Made by a program: the position numbers and the translations under genes. The notes beneath the pieces are model-generated. The model did not search any database. It worked only from the letters and a program-made list of their open reading frames with translations, and was not told where the DNA came from. From NCBI GenBank assembly GCA_964552015.1, contig CAZKFR010000008.1:1-64000 (forward strand): a DNA stretch of 64,000 nt, written 5' to 3'. The DNA is from Rhodocaloribacter sp964552015 (GTDB lineage: Bacteria; Bacteroidota; Rhodothermia; Rhodothermales; ISCAR-4553). How positions within the stretch are numbered: position 1 is the first letter of the stretch; each line of letters starts with the position of its first letter. Positions 45,713 to 55,063 of this stretch are shown here, piece by piece.

Positions 45713-46480
45713 TCAGGCGGGTACGCCGTTTAGCACCTGTTCGTAGAGGGTCATGGCCTGTTCAGCCATTTCTTCATGTTCGCCCTCGAAACGGGGGGCG
45801 TTGCCCTCGGGCGTGAGCGAGGGGGGGTAGATGACCATGTCCGCGTGGGCCAGACCCATGTCCACCGGCGATTTATCCAGCAAGGCCTCGGGGAGCCCCA
45901 GTTTGCTCAGATGCTCTTCCGTGAAGCGGGCCTCGAAATCGACCTCCTGGGGCGTATAGACGATCTTGGCATCCTGGAACAACGGATCCCCGGCGTATTC
46001 GGTACGGAGGAGCCAGGGCAGGAGGCCACTGATCCAGCCCATGGCATGAACGATGGCGGGCGACCAGCCCAGCGACCGCGTCGTTTCCAGCACGCCCCGG
46101 CCAAAGAAAAGCGCCCGCTCCAGGTTGTCCGGAAAGAGTTTGCCCTGCTTGTCGGTGAAGATGCCCTTCCGCTTGAACAGGTGGTTGTTGTCCATGAAAT
46201 AGACCTGCAAGCGCTGCCCGGGTATCGAAGCGACTTTGACCTTGAGAACCTCTTTTTCTTCTCCCAGCGGAATCTCGGCGCCCGAAAGCCGGATGACTTC
46301 ATGCAGGCGGTTTTTACGCTCGCTGACGGTCCCGTATCGCGGCATCATGATGCGCGTCTCATACGAACCGGTCTCGTGGAGTCGCGCAGGCAGGGCGCAA
46401 GCCAGTTCGGCGAGTTCTGTTCCTTTGATGAAGGGGGCAACCTCACCCGATACAAAGAGGGTCCTCATAGCGTTCGTCAT
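45713..46480 (-). CDS. Glycogen/starch synthase-like protein, GT5 N-terminal domain only
   Basis: 255 aa. It matches only the N-terminal half of GT5 synthases: MRTLFVSGEVAPFIKGTELA, RIMMPRYGTVSERKN, YFMDNNHLFKRKGIF, PAIVHAMGWISGLLPWLL. The C-terminal nucleotide-binding half is absent, as in the short Bacteroidota proteins annotated glycogen synthase next to DUF4270 genes. Whether it is catalytic is uncertain. Two closely spaced ATGs (46480 and 46468) are possible. glgC is 5 kb away. Confidence 0.8.
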   Translation of the reverse strand: MTNAMRTLFVSGEVAPFIKGTELAELACALPARLHETGSYETRIMMPRYGTVSERKNRLHEVIRLSGAEIPLGEEKEVLKVKVASIPGQRLQVYFMDNNHLFKRKGIFTDKQGKLFPDNLERALFFGRGVLETTRSLGWSPAIVHAMGWISGLLPWLLRTEYAGDPLFQDAKIVYTPQEVDFEARFTEEHLSKLGLPEALLDKSPVDMGLAHADMVIYPPSLTPEGNAPRFEGEHEEMAEQAMTLYEQVLNGVPA

Positions 46481-46898
46481 GCTTGTGCTGCTTTGGTTTG
46501 TGGGCATGATCCGGCACGTGGGCACCGCACCGGACCCGTTGCATTACGTGGAACCGTTCGTCCTGACCGACAGGGGCGGGGAGGCGAAGACGACGGTTTG
46601 ACGTCAGATAAAACAAACCTTAAAATTTAAAAAGATAGGAGTGGATTTTCAAGGGTTGGAGCGGGTTTCGAGGTCGGTACGGGTCGTGGGCCGGACGGCG
46701 TACGAAGGCAGACCCCGGAGTGGGGCCGTTATTGTGCCGGAAAACAAAGCACATCCACCGAAAGTTCCTTGCCGGGGGTCCCGGAAGAGCCGTTATTGCA
46801 AAGAAAAAACGGGATCGCCCCCCGCCGACAAACCTGTTCGGCGCCCGTGCGTACGTGAAAGGCAAAGAGGGCATTCACAGGGGTTGCGGGGAATACCG
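46481..46898. promoter_or_regulatory. Divergent intergenic region, AT-rich
   Basis: 418 bp between the GT5-like gene and the DCC protein gene. An AT-rich block near 46602-46640 (ACAAACCTTAAAATTTAAAA) is the likely promoter zone. Open frames crossing it look like shadows. Confidence 0.45.
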
Positions 46899-47417
46899 AT
46901 GGTACACACCGAAGATCATAACGACGATCTGGATCGCCTGCTGGCCGACCATGCCATCGTGCTTTTCGATGGGGTCTGCAACCTGTGCAACACCTCGGTC
47001 AACTTCATCATCGACCACGATCCGGACGGTTATTTCAAGTTCGCACCGTTGCAGTCGGACATCGGGCAGCGACTTCTTCGAAGGTGCGGCGTCGAGGGGG
47101 ACGGGTTAGATAGCATCGTCCTGATCGAAGGCGAACGGGCCTACCACCGCTCCGCGGCTGCCCTGCGCATTGCCCGGCGGCTCCGGGGGGTATGGTCGTG
47201 GCTCTACGGGTTGCTCATCGTACCCCGTCCGATCCGGGATCGAGTTTACGACTGGGTGGCGCGGCACCGCTATCGATGGTTCGGTCGCACGGATCAGTGC
47301 CGGATCCCCACCCCGGAATTGCGGAGGCGCTTTCTGGACTACACGCCTGTCTCCGTCGGCCAGGTCAACGAGGAGCCTGCTCCGTCTGCTTCTGAAGGAG
47401 CTCGAAGTAGCGTTTGA
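46899..47417 (+). CDS. DCC-family thiol-disulfide oxidoreductase (DUF393)
   Basis: 172 aa. Seen: VLFDGVCNLCNTSVNFIIDHD with the CxxC and preceding DG, FAPLQSDIGQRLL and a later YDWVARHRYRWFG. The family has a thioredoxin-like arrangement and is assumed to be a redox protein; its substrates are unknown. Its last 53 bp overlap the 3' end of the converging DUF4175 gene, so the C-terminal ~17 residues are encoded in that overlap. Confidence 0.9.
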   Translation: MVHTEDHNDDLDRLLADHAIVLFDGVCNLCNTSVNFIIDHDPDGYFKFAPLQSDIGQRLLRRCGVEGDGLDSIVLIEGERAYHRSAAALRIARRLRGVWSWLYGLLIVPRPIRDRVYDWVARHRYRWFGRTDQCRIPTPELRRRFLDYTPVSVGQVNEEPAPSASEGARSSV

Positions 47418-50400
47418 TCAGTTCCTCGTAGTCCGGCGCGTAGCCGCTTTCCAGCGCGCGGATAAGGTCACGACGCAGTTTTTCCGCCTTTTCTTCCGGT
47501 GTCAATTCCTCCGGACTCGTGCGCAGGACATCCTCGCCGGAACGGCTTTCCCGTCGTTTCTCTTTGCCGCGTTCCTGCAGGGAGCGGGTTGCGTCGAGCA
47601 GTCGGGTGAGGATCTGTTGCTGCCGCTCGATGGTGCGCCGGTTGACGCGCTGCTGCTGCAATTCCCGGATCGTCTCTTCCATCTGTTCCGCAATGCGGTT
47701 CAGGTCGCCGAGAACCTCGTTCTGGAACTGGCGATTGCGACTCATCTCCTTGAGTTGATTGCGGATCTGTTCCTGCTGGCCCGCCAGCTGGCGTAACCGC
47801 TCCTCCATATCCTGCGAGAGGCGGTTGCCCTGCAGGTCATTGAGCAGTTGCTGGATCTGCTCGTTGAGTTGTTGCTGCTGCCCGGCCATCTGTTGTAACT
47901 GCTGGATCATCTGCTGCATGGACATGTTACCCGAGGCGCCGGACATCGAATTCATCATCTGGTTGAGCAGGTCCGATAGCAACAGGGCTAGCTCGTTCAG
48001 GTGGGTCATGGCCCCTTTCTGGTGTCCGCTGGCGCGCTGGGCCACGCGGTCCGAGAGGGACTCCGTGGCCGCACTCATCTCGCGCAGCGCCTCGCCGGCG
48101 TGTTGTTGCACGGAGCGGGTCATCTGCGGGATGGTTTTGGCCAGCGCGTGCAGGGAGTCGGTCACCACGGAAAGGCCCTCGTTGAGGGCTACCTGTTCCT
48201 GGGCGAGTTCGCGGAGCTGGGGACTGTCGGCCGAGAGACCACGCACGCGGGCGCGAAGGGTCTCCTGTTGCTCCGAGAGCAGGAGTACGTCGTTGAGGGC
48301 ACGCCGCAGGCCGGACATGTTCATCTGCATCTGCTGCCCCTGCATGTTTTCCTGCATCTGCTGGAGTTGTTGCTGGAGCTGCTGGAGCTGTTGCTGGAGT
48401 TGCTGCTGGCCCTGGCGTGCTTGCTGAAGCTCGTTCTGGCGCAGTTGCTCCGCGTTCTGCTGCATCTGCTGGGGCAACTGCTTCTGCTGGAGCTGTTGCT
48501 GGAGTTGTTGCATCTGCTGGGACGGCGCGTGCTTCACCTCCTGCATCTGCTCGCGGAGCTCGTTCAGCTTTTCCTGAAGGGCCTCCATGTCCCGGCGGGC
48601 CTGCTCCTGTTCGCGGGCCAGCTTCTCGCGGGCTTCCGCGTTTTCACCCTCGTCCGGGGAGTCCTCGTTGTTCTGCTCGCCGGTCGGAGCCTGTTCGTCG
48701 GAGGAGGATGGACGTTGCTGACCGGCACGCTCGTCTTCGCCGGCCGGGTCGGAGGTGTTCTCGATCGTTTCGCCCGGTTCATCCTCTTCCGCCTGGTTTT
48801 CCTTACCCTTTTCTCCCTCGTTATCCGGACTCTCCTGTGTATCGTCCCGATTCTTTGCGTCGTCGCCCTTCTCGTCAGGGTTCTCTTCCAGCAGGGCGCC
48901 CGTTTCCTCGGCCAGGCGTTCCTCCTGCCGGGCCAGTTCCTCGGCCCGGCGTGCTATTTCCTCGAGGTTCTTCTGAACCCGCAGCTGTTTGAACAACTCG
49001 AGGGTGCGTTCCAGGCGGTGCCGGTACTGGTCTTCGTTGAACTGGAAATTATCCAGGGCCTGTTGCAGCTGCTGGAGGTTCATCTCCTGCATGGCTTCCT
49101 GGAGTTGCTTCAGCGCCTCCATCAGTTCGGGACTGTTGATCTCGCGTGCCACTTCCTGTAGCTCACGGTACATCTCCAGGGTCTCCTCACTGACGAGGCT
49201 GTTTTCCTCCATCATGGAGGTCGTCTCTTCGATGCGCCGGGTCAGGTCTTCGACCCGTTGCTCGAGCTGTTCCTGGCGTTGCTGCAGGCGTTCGAGTTGC
49301 TGCTGGTCTTCCCAGCTGGCCTCGGGTTTGCGGCGCAACTCATCCCGGAGTTCGTCGAACTGTTCGCGGACGGTTTCAGCCTCTTCACGCAGGGATTCCA
49401 GCGTTTCCTCGACACCTTCTTCGAGCTCGTCGAGTTGGCGGTATTGCTCGGCCAGCGAAGGAAAGCGGAGGCGATGCGCCGGCGTCCGGGCCGATTTGTA
49501 GCCCGCTACGGTGTCGTTGTCCCAGACGGCCACGTAATACTCGACGACGTCACCCGGTACGAGGTCGAGCCCGGTCGTGCCTGGCAGGTCCCAGGGGAAG
49601 AGGATTTCCTGGTCGAGCTGACGGCGGTCGTTCAGCGGGAGGTCCAGGGAGGAGAACGTCGTCTGGGGTTCACCGAAGCGGCGCTCGGCGAGCCGGTAGA
49701 AGAGGCGCAGCCGGGCGAAGCCGAAGTCGTCGGTGATGCGTAGCCGGAGGGTGGTATGGCGTTGTTCGCTGAGTTCGGCCAGCGGCTCGGGCTCGAGAAG
49801 GACGATGGCCGGCGGGGCGTCGGAGAGCAGCTTGAGGCGGTACTGAATCGGGTCCTGATTTTCCACGCCCTCGACGGAGTGGAGCAGGATCTGGTAGGTG
49901 CCCTCGCGCTGCAACGTGAAGTGCCCGGAAGCCGTCGGTCCGTCGAGCGCGAGCGTGTCCAGGGTGCCGTCGTCGAAGCGAAGGTAGGCCTCGGCCACGC
50001 GGGCCCCGCCCACGGTGACAGCAACGTCCACCTCGGTCCCCGGGAGCGCGGTCACGTCGCCGGCGTTGGGTTCGAGGCGTTGCGGCGGGATGGCCGTGTA
50101 GGCGGGGAAGGTGAGCTGGACCTGGAGACCGCGCACGAGCGGGCGCTCGATCAGGGTGGCGCGAAACCAGGGGCTCGCCACGGGGCCGGCCACGGCCCGG
50201 TACAGGAGGTCGCGCCGGAGGTTGACCACCGTATGCCGGAAGGCACCGGACGAGTCGGCCTGCAGGGGCACCGGCGTGATGGCCTCTTCGTCGGGATGGC
50301 GCAGTTCGAGGGTGAGACGATCGGGGTGGGTGGTGCCTTCCACCTGCACGGCCACGTCGAGCGAGGCACCGCGGATCAGCGCCACATCGCCGGGAAGGAC

Positions 50401-51015
50401 GTGCAGCACGAAGGGGGCCGGCTTCTGAAACGCAACGCCGGGCGAGAGCAGGCGTTTCGAGGCGTCCATGAAGGTCGAGGGAGCCGCCAGGACGAACACC
50501 AGCAGCGCCAGCACGGGCAGCGCGGCCATACGGGAGGCCCGTCGCGCTCGGTCGAAGGTTTCGATTCGTTCGAAGGGAACCCGTGCCACCTGCTCGGAAA
50601 GCATGCGCACGGCCCGGTCCAGCAGGGACGGGGGCGCCTCGCTGTGACGACCCTCGGCCAGGTGCAGGAGGTTGACCAGTCGGTCCCCCACTTCCGGGTA
50701 CGCCGTGCCGATGCGCCGGGCCACGTGTTCTTCCGAAAGGCCGGGCAACAGGCCCGTCAGGCGGAGAAGAGGAACCAGCAGGAAATACACGAAGAGCGCG
50801 CCCAGGAGCAGTACCCCCAGCCAGAAGAGGATCGAGCGGGGCGTCACGTCCAGCCAGAAGCCGGCTTCCAGCGCCACGACCACGACCCAGTAGGCCGAAA
50901 TCGCCCCGAGCAGCAGGATCAGACCGAAAGCCATCTCCGCCAGGGTGATCCGACGCAGGACCCCGTGCAGGCGCTGACGTAGTTGATCGACGAGTTGACG
51001 GGTTTGCTCGCTCAT
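47365..51015 (-). CDS. Very long DUF4175 family membrane protein with Gln-rich coiled coil
   Basis: 1216 aa. Two TM segments near the N-terminus (about 25-48 and 58-84) and a third near residue 150, then beta-rich domains (residues about 200-520) followed by an almost continuous Glu/Gln/Arg/Leu-rich coiled coil to the end, broken by an acidic Ser/Glu/Asp/Asn-rich linker. This matches DUF4175 family proteins of Bacteroidota and Proteobacteria, whose role is unknown. ATG at 51015 (MSEQTRQLV) preferred over the longer reading. The two-TM gene at 51110 precedes it. Confidence 0.85.
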   Translation of the reverse strand: MSEQTRQLVDQLRQRLHGVLRRITLAEMAFGLILLLGAISAYWVVVVALEAGFWLDVTPRSILFWLGVLLLGALFVYFLLVPLLRLTGLLPGLSEEHVARRIGTAYPEVGDRLVNLLHLAEGRHSEAPPSLLDRAVRMLSEQVARVPFERIETFDRARRASRMAALPVLALLVFVLAAPSTFMDASKRLLSPGVAFQKPAPFVLHVLPGDVALIRGASLDVAVQVEGTTHPDRLTLELRHPDEEAITPVPLQADSSGAFRHTVVNLRRDLLYRAVAGPVASPWFRATLIERPLVRGLQVQLTFPAYTAIPPQRLEPNAGDVTALPGTEVDVAVTVGGARVAEAYLRFDDGTLDTLALDGPTASGHFTLQREGTYQILLHSVEGVENQDPIQYRLKLLSDAPPAIVLLEPEPLAELSEQRHTTLRLRITDDFGFARLRLFYRLAERRFGEPQTTFSSLDLPLNDRRQLDQEILFPWDLPGTTGLDLVPGDVVEYYVAVWDNDTVAGYKSARTPAHRLRFPSLAEQYRQLDELEEGVEETLESLREEAETVREQFDELRDELRRKPEASWEDQQQLERLQQRQEQLEQRVEDLTRRIEETTSMMEENSLVSEETLEMYRELQEVAREINSPELMEALKQLQEAMQEMNLQQLQQALDNFQFNEDQYRHRLERTLELFKQLRVQKNLEEIARRAEELARQEERLAEETGALLEENPDEKGDDAKNRDDTQESPDNEGEKGKENQAEEDEPGETIENTSDPAGEDERAGQQRPSSSDEQAPTGEQNNEDSPDEGENAEAREKLAREQEQARRDMEALQEKLNELREQMQEVKHAPSQQMQQLQQQLQQKQLPQQMQQNAEQLRQNELQQARQGQQQLQQQLQQLQQQLQQMQENMQGQQMQMNMSGLRRALNDVLLLSEQQETLRARVRGLSADSPQLRELAQEQVALNEGLSVVTDSLHALAKTIPQMTRSVQQHAGEALREMSAATESLSDRVAQRASGHQKGAMTHLNELALLLSDLLNQMMNSMSGASGNMSMQQMIQQLQQMAGQQQQLNEQIQQLLNDLQGNRLSQDMEERLRQLAGQQEQIRNQLKEMSRNRQFQNEVLGDLNRIAEQMEETIRELQQQRVNRRTIERQQQILTRLLDATRSLQERGKEKRRESRSGEDVLRTSPEELTPEEKAEKLRRDLIRALESGYAPDYEELIKRYFELLQKQTEQAPR

Positions 51016-51109
51016 GAAGATGGGCCTCGAACCGTGACGATGACACCTTCGTGTACACGGCTCGCCGTGAGCGAGTTTCGCGGGGTACACCCGTTGCCCC
51101 TTCGCCGCT

Positions 51110-51406
51110 TCAGAGCAGCCAGGAGGCCAGCATCGCCACGATCTGGCCCAGCATCAGGATCACGATCAGAAGGATCTGCAGACCCGAGAAATGCCGGGGG
51201 GGCTCGAAGGCCCGCCGCATCTCTTTCACTTTGACGAACCCTGTCGTCTCGCTCTTGACGACGCTCCACAGGTTATAGGCCGTCGAGGCCAGAAGCCAGG
51301 CCGGATGGGCCTCCAGCAGGAGCACCAACACCAGGGCGAGCAACGAGAACACGATCGTGGTCCAGAACACGATGTGGGTGAGGTTTCGCTTGATGATCTG
51401 ATGCAT
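51110..51406 (-). CDS. Small two-TM membrane protein
   Basis: 98 aa, not recognised. Two hydrophobic segments: HIVFWTTIVFSLLALVLVLL (about 11-30) and ILLIVILMLGQIVAMLASWL (near the C-terminus), joined by a charged loop containing VVKSETTGFVKVKEMRRAF. Lies 94 bp upstream of the DUF4175 gene on the same strand, so probably co-transcribed. ATG at 51406 (MHQIIKRNL); longer in-frame reading is unlikely. Confidence 0.7.
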   Translation of the reverse strand: MHQIIKRNLTHIVFWTTIVFSLLALVLVLLLEAHPAWLLASTAYNLWSVVKSETTGFVKVKEMRRAFEPPRHFSGLQILLIVILMLGQIVAMLASWLL

Positions 51407-51747
51407 CGGGGCGTACAACTTTCGTACGTGGTACGGCAGGATCAAACCGGTTGATCGGGGAGACCCTGCAGGGGCAGTCCGGCCCCCCGGTGCGGGGCCC
51501 TGTCGTCCGGCGCTGCTCGGGCGGTAGCGCGGCAGAGCAACCATACACGCCCCCGGAGCCAGGGAGATTCGATCCCGCAGGTGGATTCGGGGTTTTTTAG
51601 CAGACGGATAAAACGATGCTTTTTCCGGTACGGCCTGTCCCGGCCTCTTGAACCCGGAAGAAATCCTTAGTACGTTCAGGCAGCCCGTGAAGGCGGTCCG
51701 GCAGGAGCGGGGCGGGAAAACGCTGCATTCACCCTACGACGTACGCG
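51407..51747. promoter_or_regulatory. Divergent intergenic region upstream of glgC
   Basis: About 340 bp with no gene. AT-richer patch near 51592-51640 (GGGTTTTTTAGCAG). It should hold the promoters of glgC and of the two-TM gene. Confidence 0.4.
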
Positions 51748-53028
51748 ATGAGAAACTACGCCGATGAGATTATTGCCATCATCCTCGGAGGCGGCGCCGG
51801 CACCCGGCTCTACCCGTTGACCATGCACCGTGCCAAGCCCGCCGTGCCCCTGGCCGGGAAGTACCGCCTGATTGACATTCCCATCTCCAACTGCATCAAC
51901 TCGGACATCTCTCGGATTTTCGTGCTGACCCAGTTCAACTCGGCCAGCCTCAACCGGCACATCGCACGGGCCTACACATTCGACCGGTTCCGTACGGGGT
52001 TCGTCTCCATTCTTGCGGCCGAACAGACACCCCGGTCCAAAGAGTGGTTCCAGGGCACGGCCGACGCCGTGCGCCAGAGCATGATCCACGTGGGGAACTA
52101 CCGCTACGACTACGTGCTCATCCTCTCCGGCGACCAGCTCTATACGATGGACTATCGCGAGATGGTCGAGCATCATAAGGAGCACGACGCCGACATCACC
52201 ATTGCGACGATTCCCGTCACGGCCGAGGAGGCCCCCGGCTTCGGCATCCTGAAGACGGGCGAGCGGAATGTCATTACCGAGTTTTACGAGAAACCGGCCC
52301 GGGAAGAACTCTCCGGCAAGGAGAGCGAGGTGAGCGAGACGATGCGCCAGGCCGGGCGGATCTACCTGGCCTCGATGGGTATCTATGTCTTCAGCCGGGG
52401 GGTGCTCCGCGAACTCCTCGAAGAATACCCGGATGCGAACGATTTTGGCAAGCAGATCATACCCCAGTCGATCCAGAAGCGGCGCGTCGTCAGTTTCCCG
52501 TTCGATGGCTACTGGAGCGACATCGGGACGATCCGCTCCTTTTACGACGCCAACCTGATGCTGGCGAAACGGCAACCGGAATTCGACATCTACAACCCTC
52601 GTTTCCCCATTTACACCAACGCCCGGATGCTGCCTCCGGCCAAGGTGGAAAACTCCTTCATCGAGGATTCCATCATTGCCGAGGCCAGCATCATCGTCGA
52701 CAGCCAGATATCGAACTCGGTCATCGGCCTGCGCTCGGTGATCTGGCCCAACACGACGATCAAGGATACGATCTTCATGGGCGCCGACTTTTTCCCCTGG
52801 CATGACGTGTCGCTACGGGATCCGGTCGAGGGGCCGGCCCGGCCCGGCGTGGCGGAAGGGTCCTACATCGAAGGGGCCATCATCGACCGCAACGTGAGCA
52901 TCGGGCAGCGGTGCGTCATCAAGAATCGTGATGGGGTCCAGGAGGGAGAAGGCCCTAACTTTTACATCCGGGATGGGATCGTCGTGATTCCCAAGAACGT
53001 GGAAATCCCCGATGATACGATCATCTGA
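51748..53028 (+). CDS. glgC: Glucose-1-phosphate adenylyltransferase
   Basis: 426 aa enzyme making ADP-glucose for glycogen. Seen: IAIILGGGAGTRLYPLT, PAVPLAGKYRLIDIPISNC, FQGTADAVRQS, LSGDQLYTMDY, EFYEKPA and DGYWSDIGTIRSFYDANL, then a left-handed beta helix with repeated hydrophobic I/V hexads. The layout is like cyanobacterial/plant enzymes. Divergent from the two-TM gene. The only obvious glycogen synthase candidate in the window is the truncated GT5-like gene at 45713. Confidence 0.95.
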   Translation: MRNYADEIIAIILGGGAGTRLYPLTMHRAKPAVPLAGKYRLIDIPISNCINSDISRIFVLTQFNSASLNRHIARAYTFDRFRTGFVSILAAEQTPRSKEWFQGTADAVRQSMIHVGNYRYDYVLILSGDQLYTMDYREMVEHHKEHDADITIATIPVTAEEAPGFGILKTGERNVITEFYEKPAREELSGKESEVSETMRQAGRIYLASMGIYVFSRGVLRELLEEYPDANDFGKQIIPQSIQKRRVVSFPFDGYWSDIGTIRSFYDANLMLAKRQPEFDIYNPRFPIYTNARMLPPAKVENSFIEDSIIAEASIIVDSQISNSVIGLRSVIWPNTTIKDTIFMGADFFPWHDVSLRDPVEGPARPGVAEGSYIEGAIIDRNVSIGQRCVIKNRDGVQEGEGPNFYIRDGIVVIPKNVEIPDDTII

Positions 53029-53108
53029 TGGGCGAACGTTAAAAAGCGCCGAAAATGCGCTCGACCGGATGTTTTAAGAAGGAGGGTGCCTCATATTAGG
53101 ACCGCTCC

Positions 53109-53684
53109 ATGGCATCCAAACGAATCTCGACCGACATGAACGCTGTTTTTCACCGCACCCACGCTGTGCTCGTGCTGGCGCTGGTCGTCCTGGCGGGGAC
53201 GGGGTGCCGCACGTACGGTGGCTACGGATCCGAAGAGGCTACGCTGGCGCAGATCGAGGCGGCCAACGAACGCTTCGCCGAGGCGCTGCGTCGTGCGGAA
53301 GCCGAGGCGGCCATGCTCTCGGAGGCCCTTGCCGATGTGAAGGCCGTCGCACCCTACGTCGACGCGTACCGTTGGGTGACGCAGCGTCATGCCGAAATGC
53401 TCGAAACCCACCGGGCGAAGTACGAGACGCTGCAGCAGGGCGCTTCGTACCGTGAGCTGAGCCGGGCCCTGGGGGCCATCGTCACGGAGCAGATCGTGGT
53501 GCAGGAACAGTACGAGCATCTCCTCTGGGCCATGGCCTATGCGGAATCCATGCCGGCCCTGACGGTACGTCTCCTGAGCAGCTATCAGGCCATTCCGCCC
53601 TATTATGTCCGTATCGAGGAGCGCCTGCAGACGCCGACGGCCGAGGATGTGGTGGCGCGTTACCGGAGTGCGACGGCCCTGTGA
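53109..53684 (+). CDS. Putative lipoprotein with coiled coil
   Basis: 191 aa, not recognised. Signal peptide with lipobox LAGTGC (about residue 36), then a helical Ala/Glu-rich coiled coil (NERFAEALRRAEAEAAMLSE) and a more ordered C-terminal part with several Tyr residues. Start ambiguous: ATG at 53109 or ATG at 53136 (MNAVFH). Sits 80 bp after glgC on the same strand, convergent with the HDOD gene. Confidence 0.65.
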   Translation: MASKRISTDMNAVFHRTHAVLVLALVVLAGTGCRTYGGYGSEEATLAQIEAANERFAEALRRAEAEAAMLSEALADVKAVAPYVDAYRWVTQRHAEMLETHRAKYETLQQGASYRELSRALGAIVTEQIVVQEQYEHLLWAMAYAESMPALTVRLLSSYQAIPPYYVRIEERLQTPTAEDVVARYRSATAL

Positions 53685-53705
53685 GGGCCGCGTCGTTCGC
53701 CCGGA

Positions 53706-54566
53706 TCAATGCCCTCGCGTCATCATGGTGATGTAGTCCCGGATGGTCCCGCGCTGGGCCTCGATGTGCTCGATGAGGGACGACGACGGGAGACCGTGGC
53801 TACGTGCCAGGAGACGAAGCGCCGTCTTGGCCTCGAAGCCCAGCGCGTCGCGGGCGGGTTCCATGCACAGCTGCGTCGTCGCCGAAGCGGCTACGGAGAC
53901 GGTCATGGCGAGCTGGCGCACCCCCGGCTCCTTGATGTGGCCCGGCGTGAGGTACGAGCCGATGATGAGGCCGATCTCATCGGGCAGTTCCCAGTGACGG
54001 GCGGCCGCGGCCCCGAGCCGCATGTGATCATGCCCGAAGGTTTCTCGTTCCTGTTCGGGCAGGGGAAAGGGTGTTCCGGTCTCTCGCTCCCCTAGTTGCG
54101 CGTAGCGCTCCGGATCGTTGTAGAGGAAGACGAGGCGTCCCACATTGTGCAGCAGACCGGCCGTATAGGCCATTTCGGCCGTAGGCAGATGGAGTTTTTT
54201 GCAGAGGTCCTGTGCATAGGCCGCCGTTCCGATACTGGCCTGGAGAATCAGGTCGAAGAGCCGTAGCTGGCGTTCGGTCGAGAGAAGGTCCCGCACCTTC
54301 AGCATGGCCGTGGACAGGACGAGGTTGCTGACCTCCATGAATCCCAGCAGAAAGACGGCCTTACGCACATCGGCGACAGGCTGGCGTAGCCCGTAGTACG
54401 CCGAGTTGATACGGCGGAGGATGGTCGTCACCATCACCGGGTCCTTTTCAATGATGCGGACCAGCTCCGGTGTATCTGGAACCTCCGCACGCTGGGCCAA
54501 CAGGTTCGATACGTCCGTGATCGTACGTGGCAGGGGTGGAAACCGCAGTTCGAGGTCTGGAAGCAT
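53706..54566 (-). CDS. HDOD domain protein
   Basis: 286 aa cytoplasmic protein. Seen: FPPLPRTITDVSNLLAQR, LVRIIEKDPVMVTTILRRINSAYYGL, AVFLLGFMEVSNLVLSTAML, and YTAGLLHNVGRLVFLYN, a degenerate HD-type helical domain as in HDOD signalling proteins. Lacks a partner output domain. Role unknown, signalling-related. Confidence 0.9.
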   Translation of the reverse strand: MLPDLELRFPPLPRTITDVSNLLAQRAEVPDTPELVRIIEKDPVMVTTILRRINSAYYGLRQPVADVRKAVFLLGFMEVSNLVLSTAMLKVRDLLSTERQLRLFDLILQASIGTAAYAQDLCKKLHLPTAEMAYTAGLLHNVGRLVFLYNDPERYAQLGERETGTPFPLPEQERETFGHDHMRLGAAAARHWELPDEIGLIIGSYLTPGHIKEPGVRQLAMTVSVAASATTQLCMEPARDALGFEAKTALRLLARSHGLPSSSLIEHIEAQRGTIRDYITMMTRGH

Positions 54567-54656
54567 GGCCCGGGAGCAGACGAAGCGTGGGAAGACGAAT
54601 CGGGGTGGGCGCTGGGCCTGGTCTCTGCGTCTACGTATCGGACGGTGCGCGCCGGC

Positions 54657-54971
54657 CTAAACGCCGGAGGCGGCCGAGATGGCGGCTCGTGCGACGACGT
54701 GACTGAAGGCCTGGGGTGGGGCGGCGAACAGCGGACGCGTCCGGGCCCACGTCGCTCGGAAAAGGGCGCTATCCCGGTACGCCTCCAGGTCTTCTTCCGA
54801 GGCCCAGTGGCTGTGGGTGGTAAGAATGTTGCTATAGCGTAGGTCCTGCCAGAGCTCCAGATGCAGGCATCCGGGAGCCGCACGGATGTGCGGGGCCGTC
54901 TCATCGAAAAGCCTCAGAAAGTCGGCCAGGCGATCCGGGCGGAAGGTCATCCGCACGAGACGTATCAGCAT
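54657..54971 (-). CDS. ABM-fold small protein (antibiotic biosynthesis monooxygenase family)
   Basis: 104 aa. Seen: MLIRLVRMTFRPDRLADFLRLF, CLHLELWQDLRYSNILTT and HSHWASEEDLEAYRDSALF, the ABM dimeric alpha-beta barrel signature. Members include monooxygenases and quinol-related enzymes; specific role unknown. ATG at 54971 chosen; upstream in-frame codons are not conserved-looking. Confidence 0.85.
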   Translation of the reverse strand: MLIRLVRMTFRPDRLADFLRLFDETAPHIRAAPGCLHLELWQDLRYSNILTTHSHWASEEDLEAYRDSALFRATWARTRPLFAAPPQAFSHVVARAAISAASGV

Positions 54972-55063
54972 GGGCGCCAGGGGTCGGATGGAAGGACGGG
55001 ACGTACGGGCAGAAGTAAAGGGAAAGCGTAGCCATTCGCAAGCCGGGGGGCGCGGCAGGCTGG

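Noticed and set aside
48300..49300. Repetitive CTG/CTGCTG-rich DNA that looked like a tandem repeat or satellite
   Set aside because: It encodes the Gln/Leu-rich coiled coil of the DUF4175 protein in frame, so the repetition reflects codons, not a separate DNA element.
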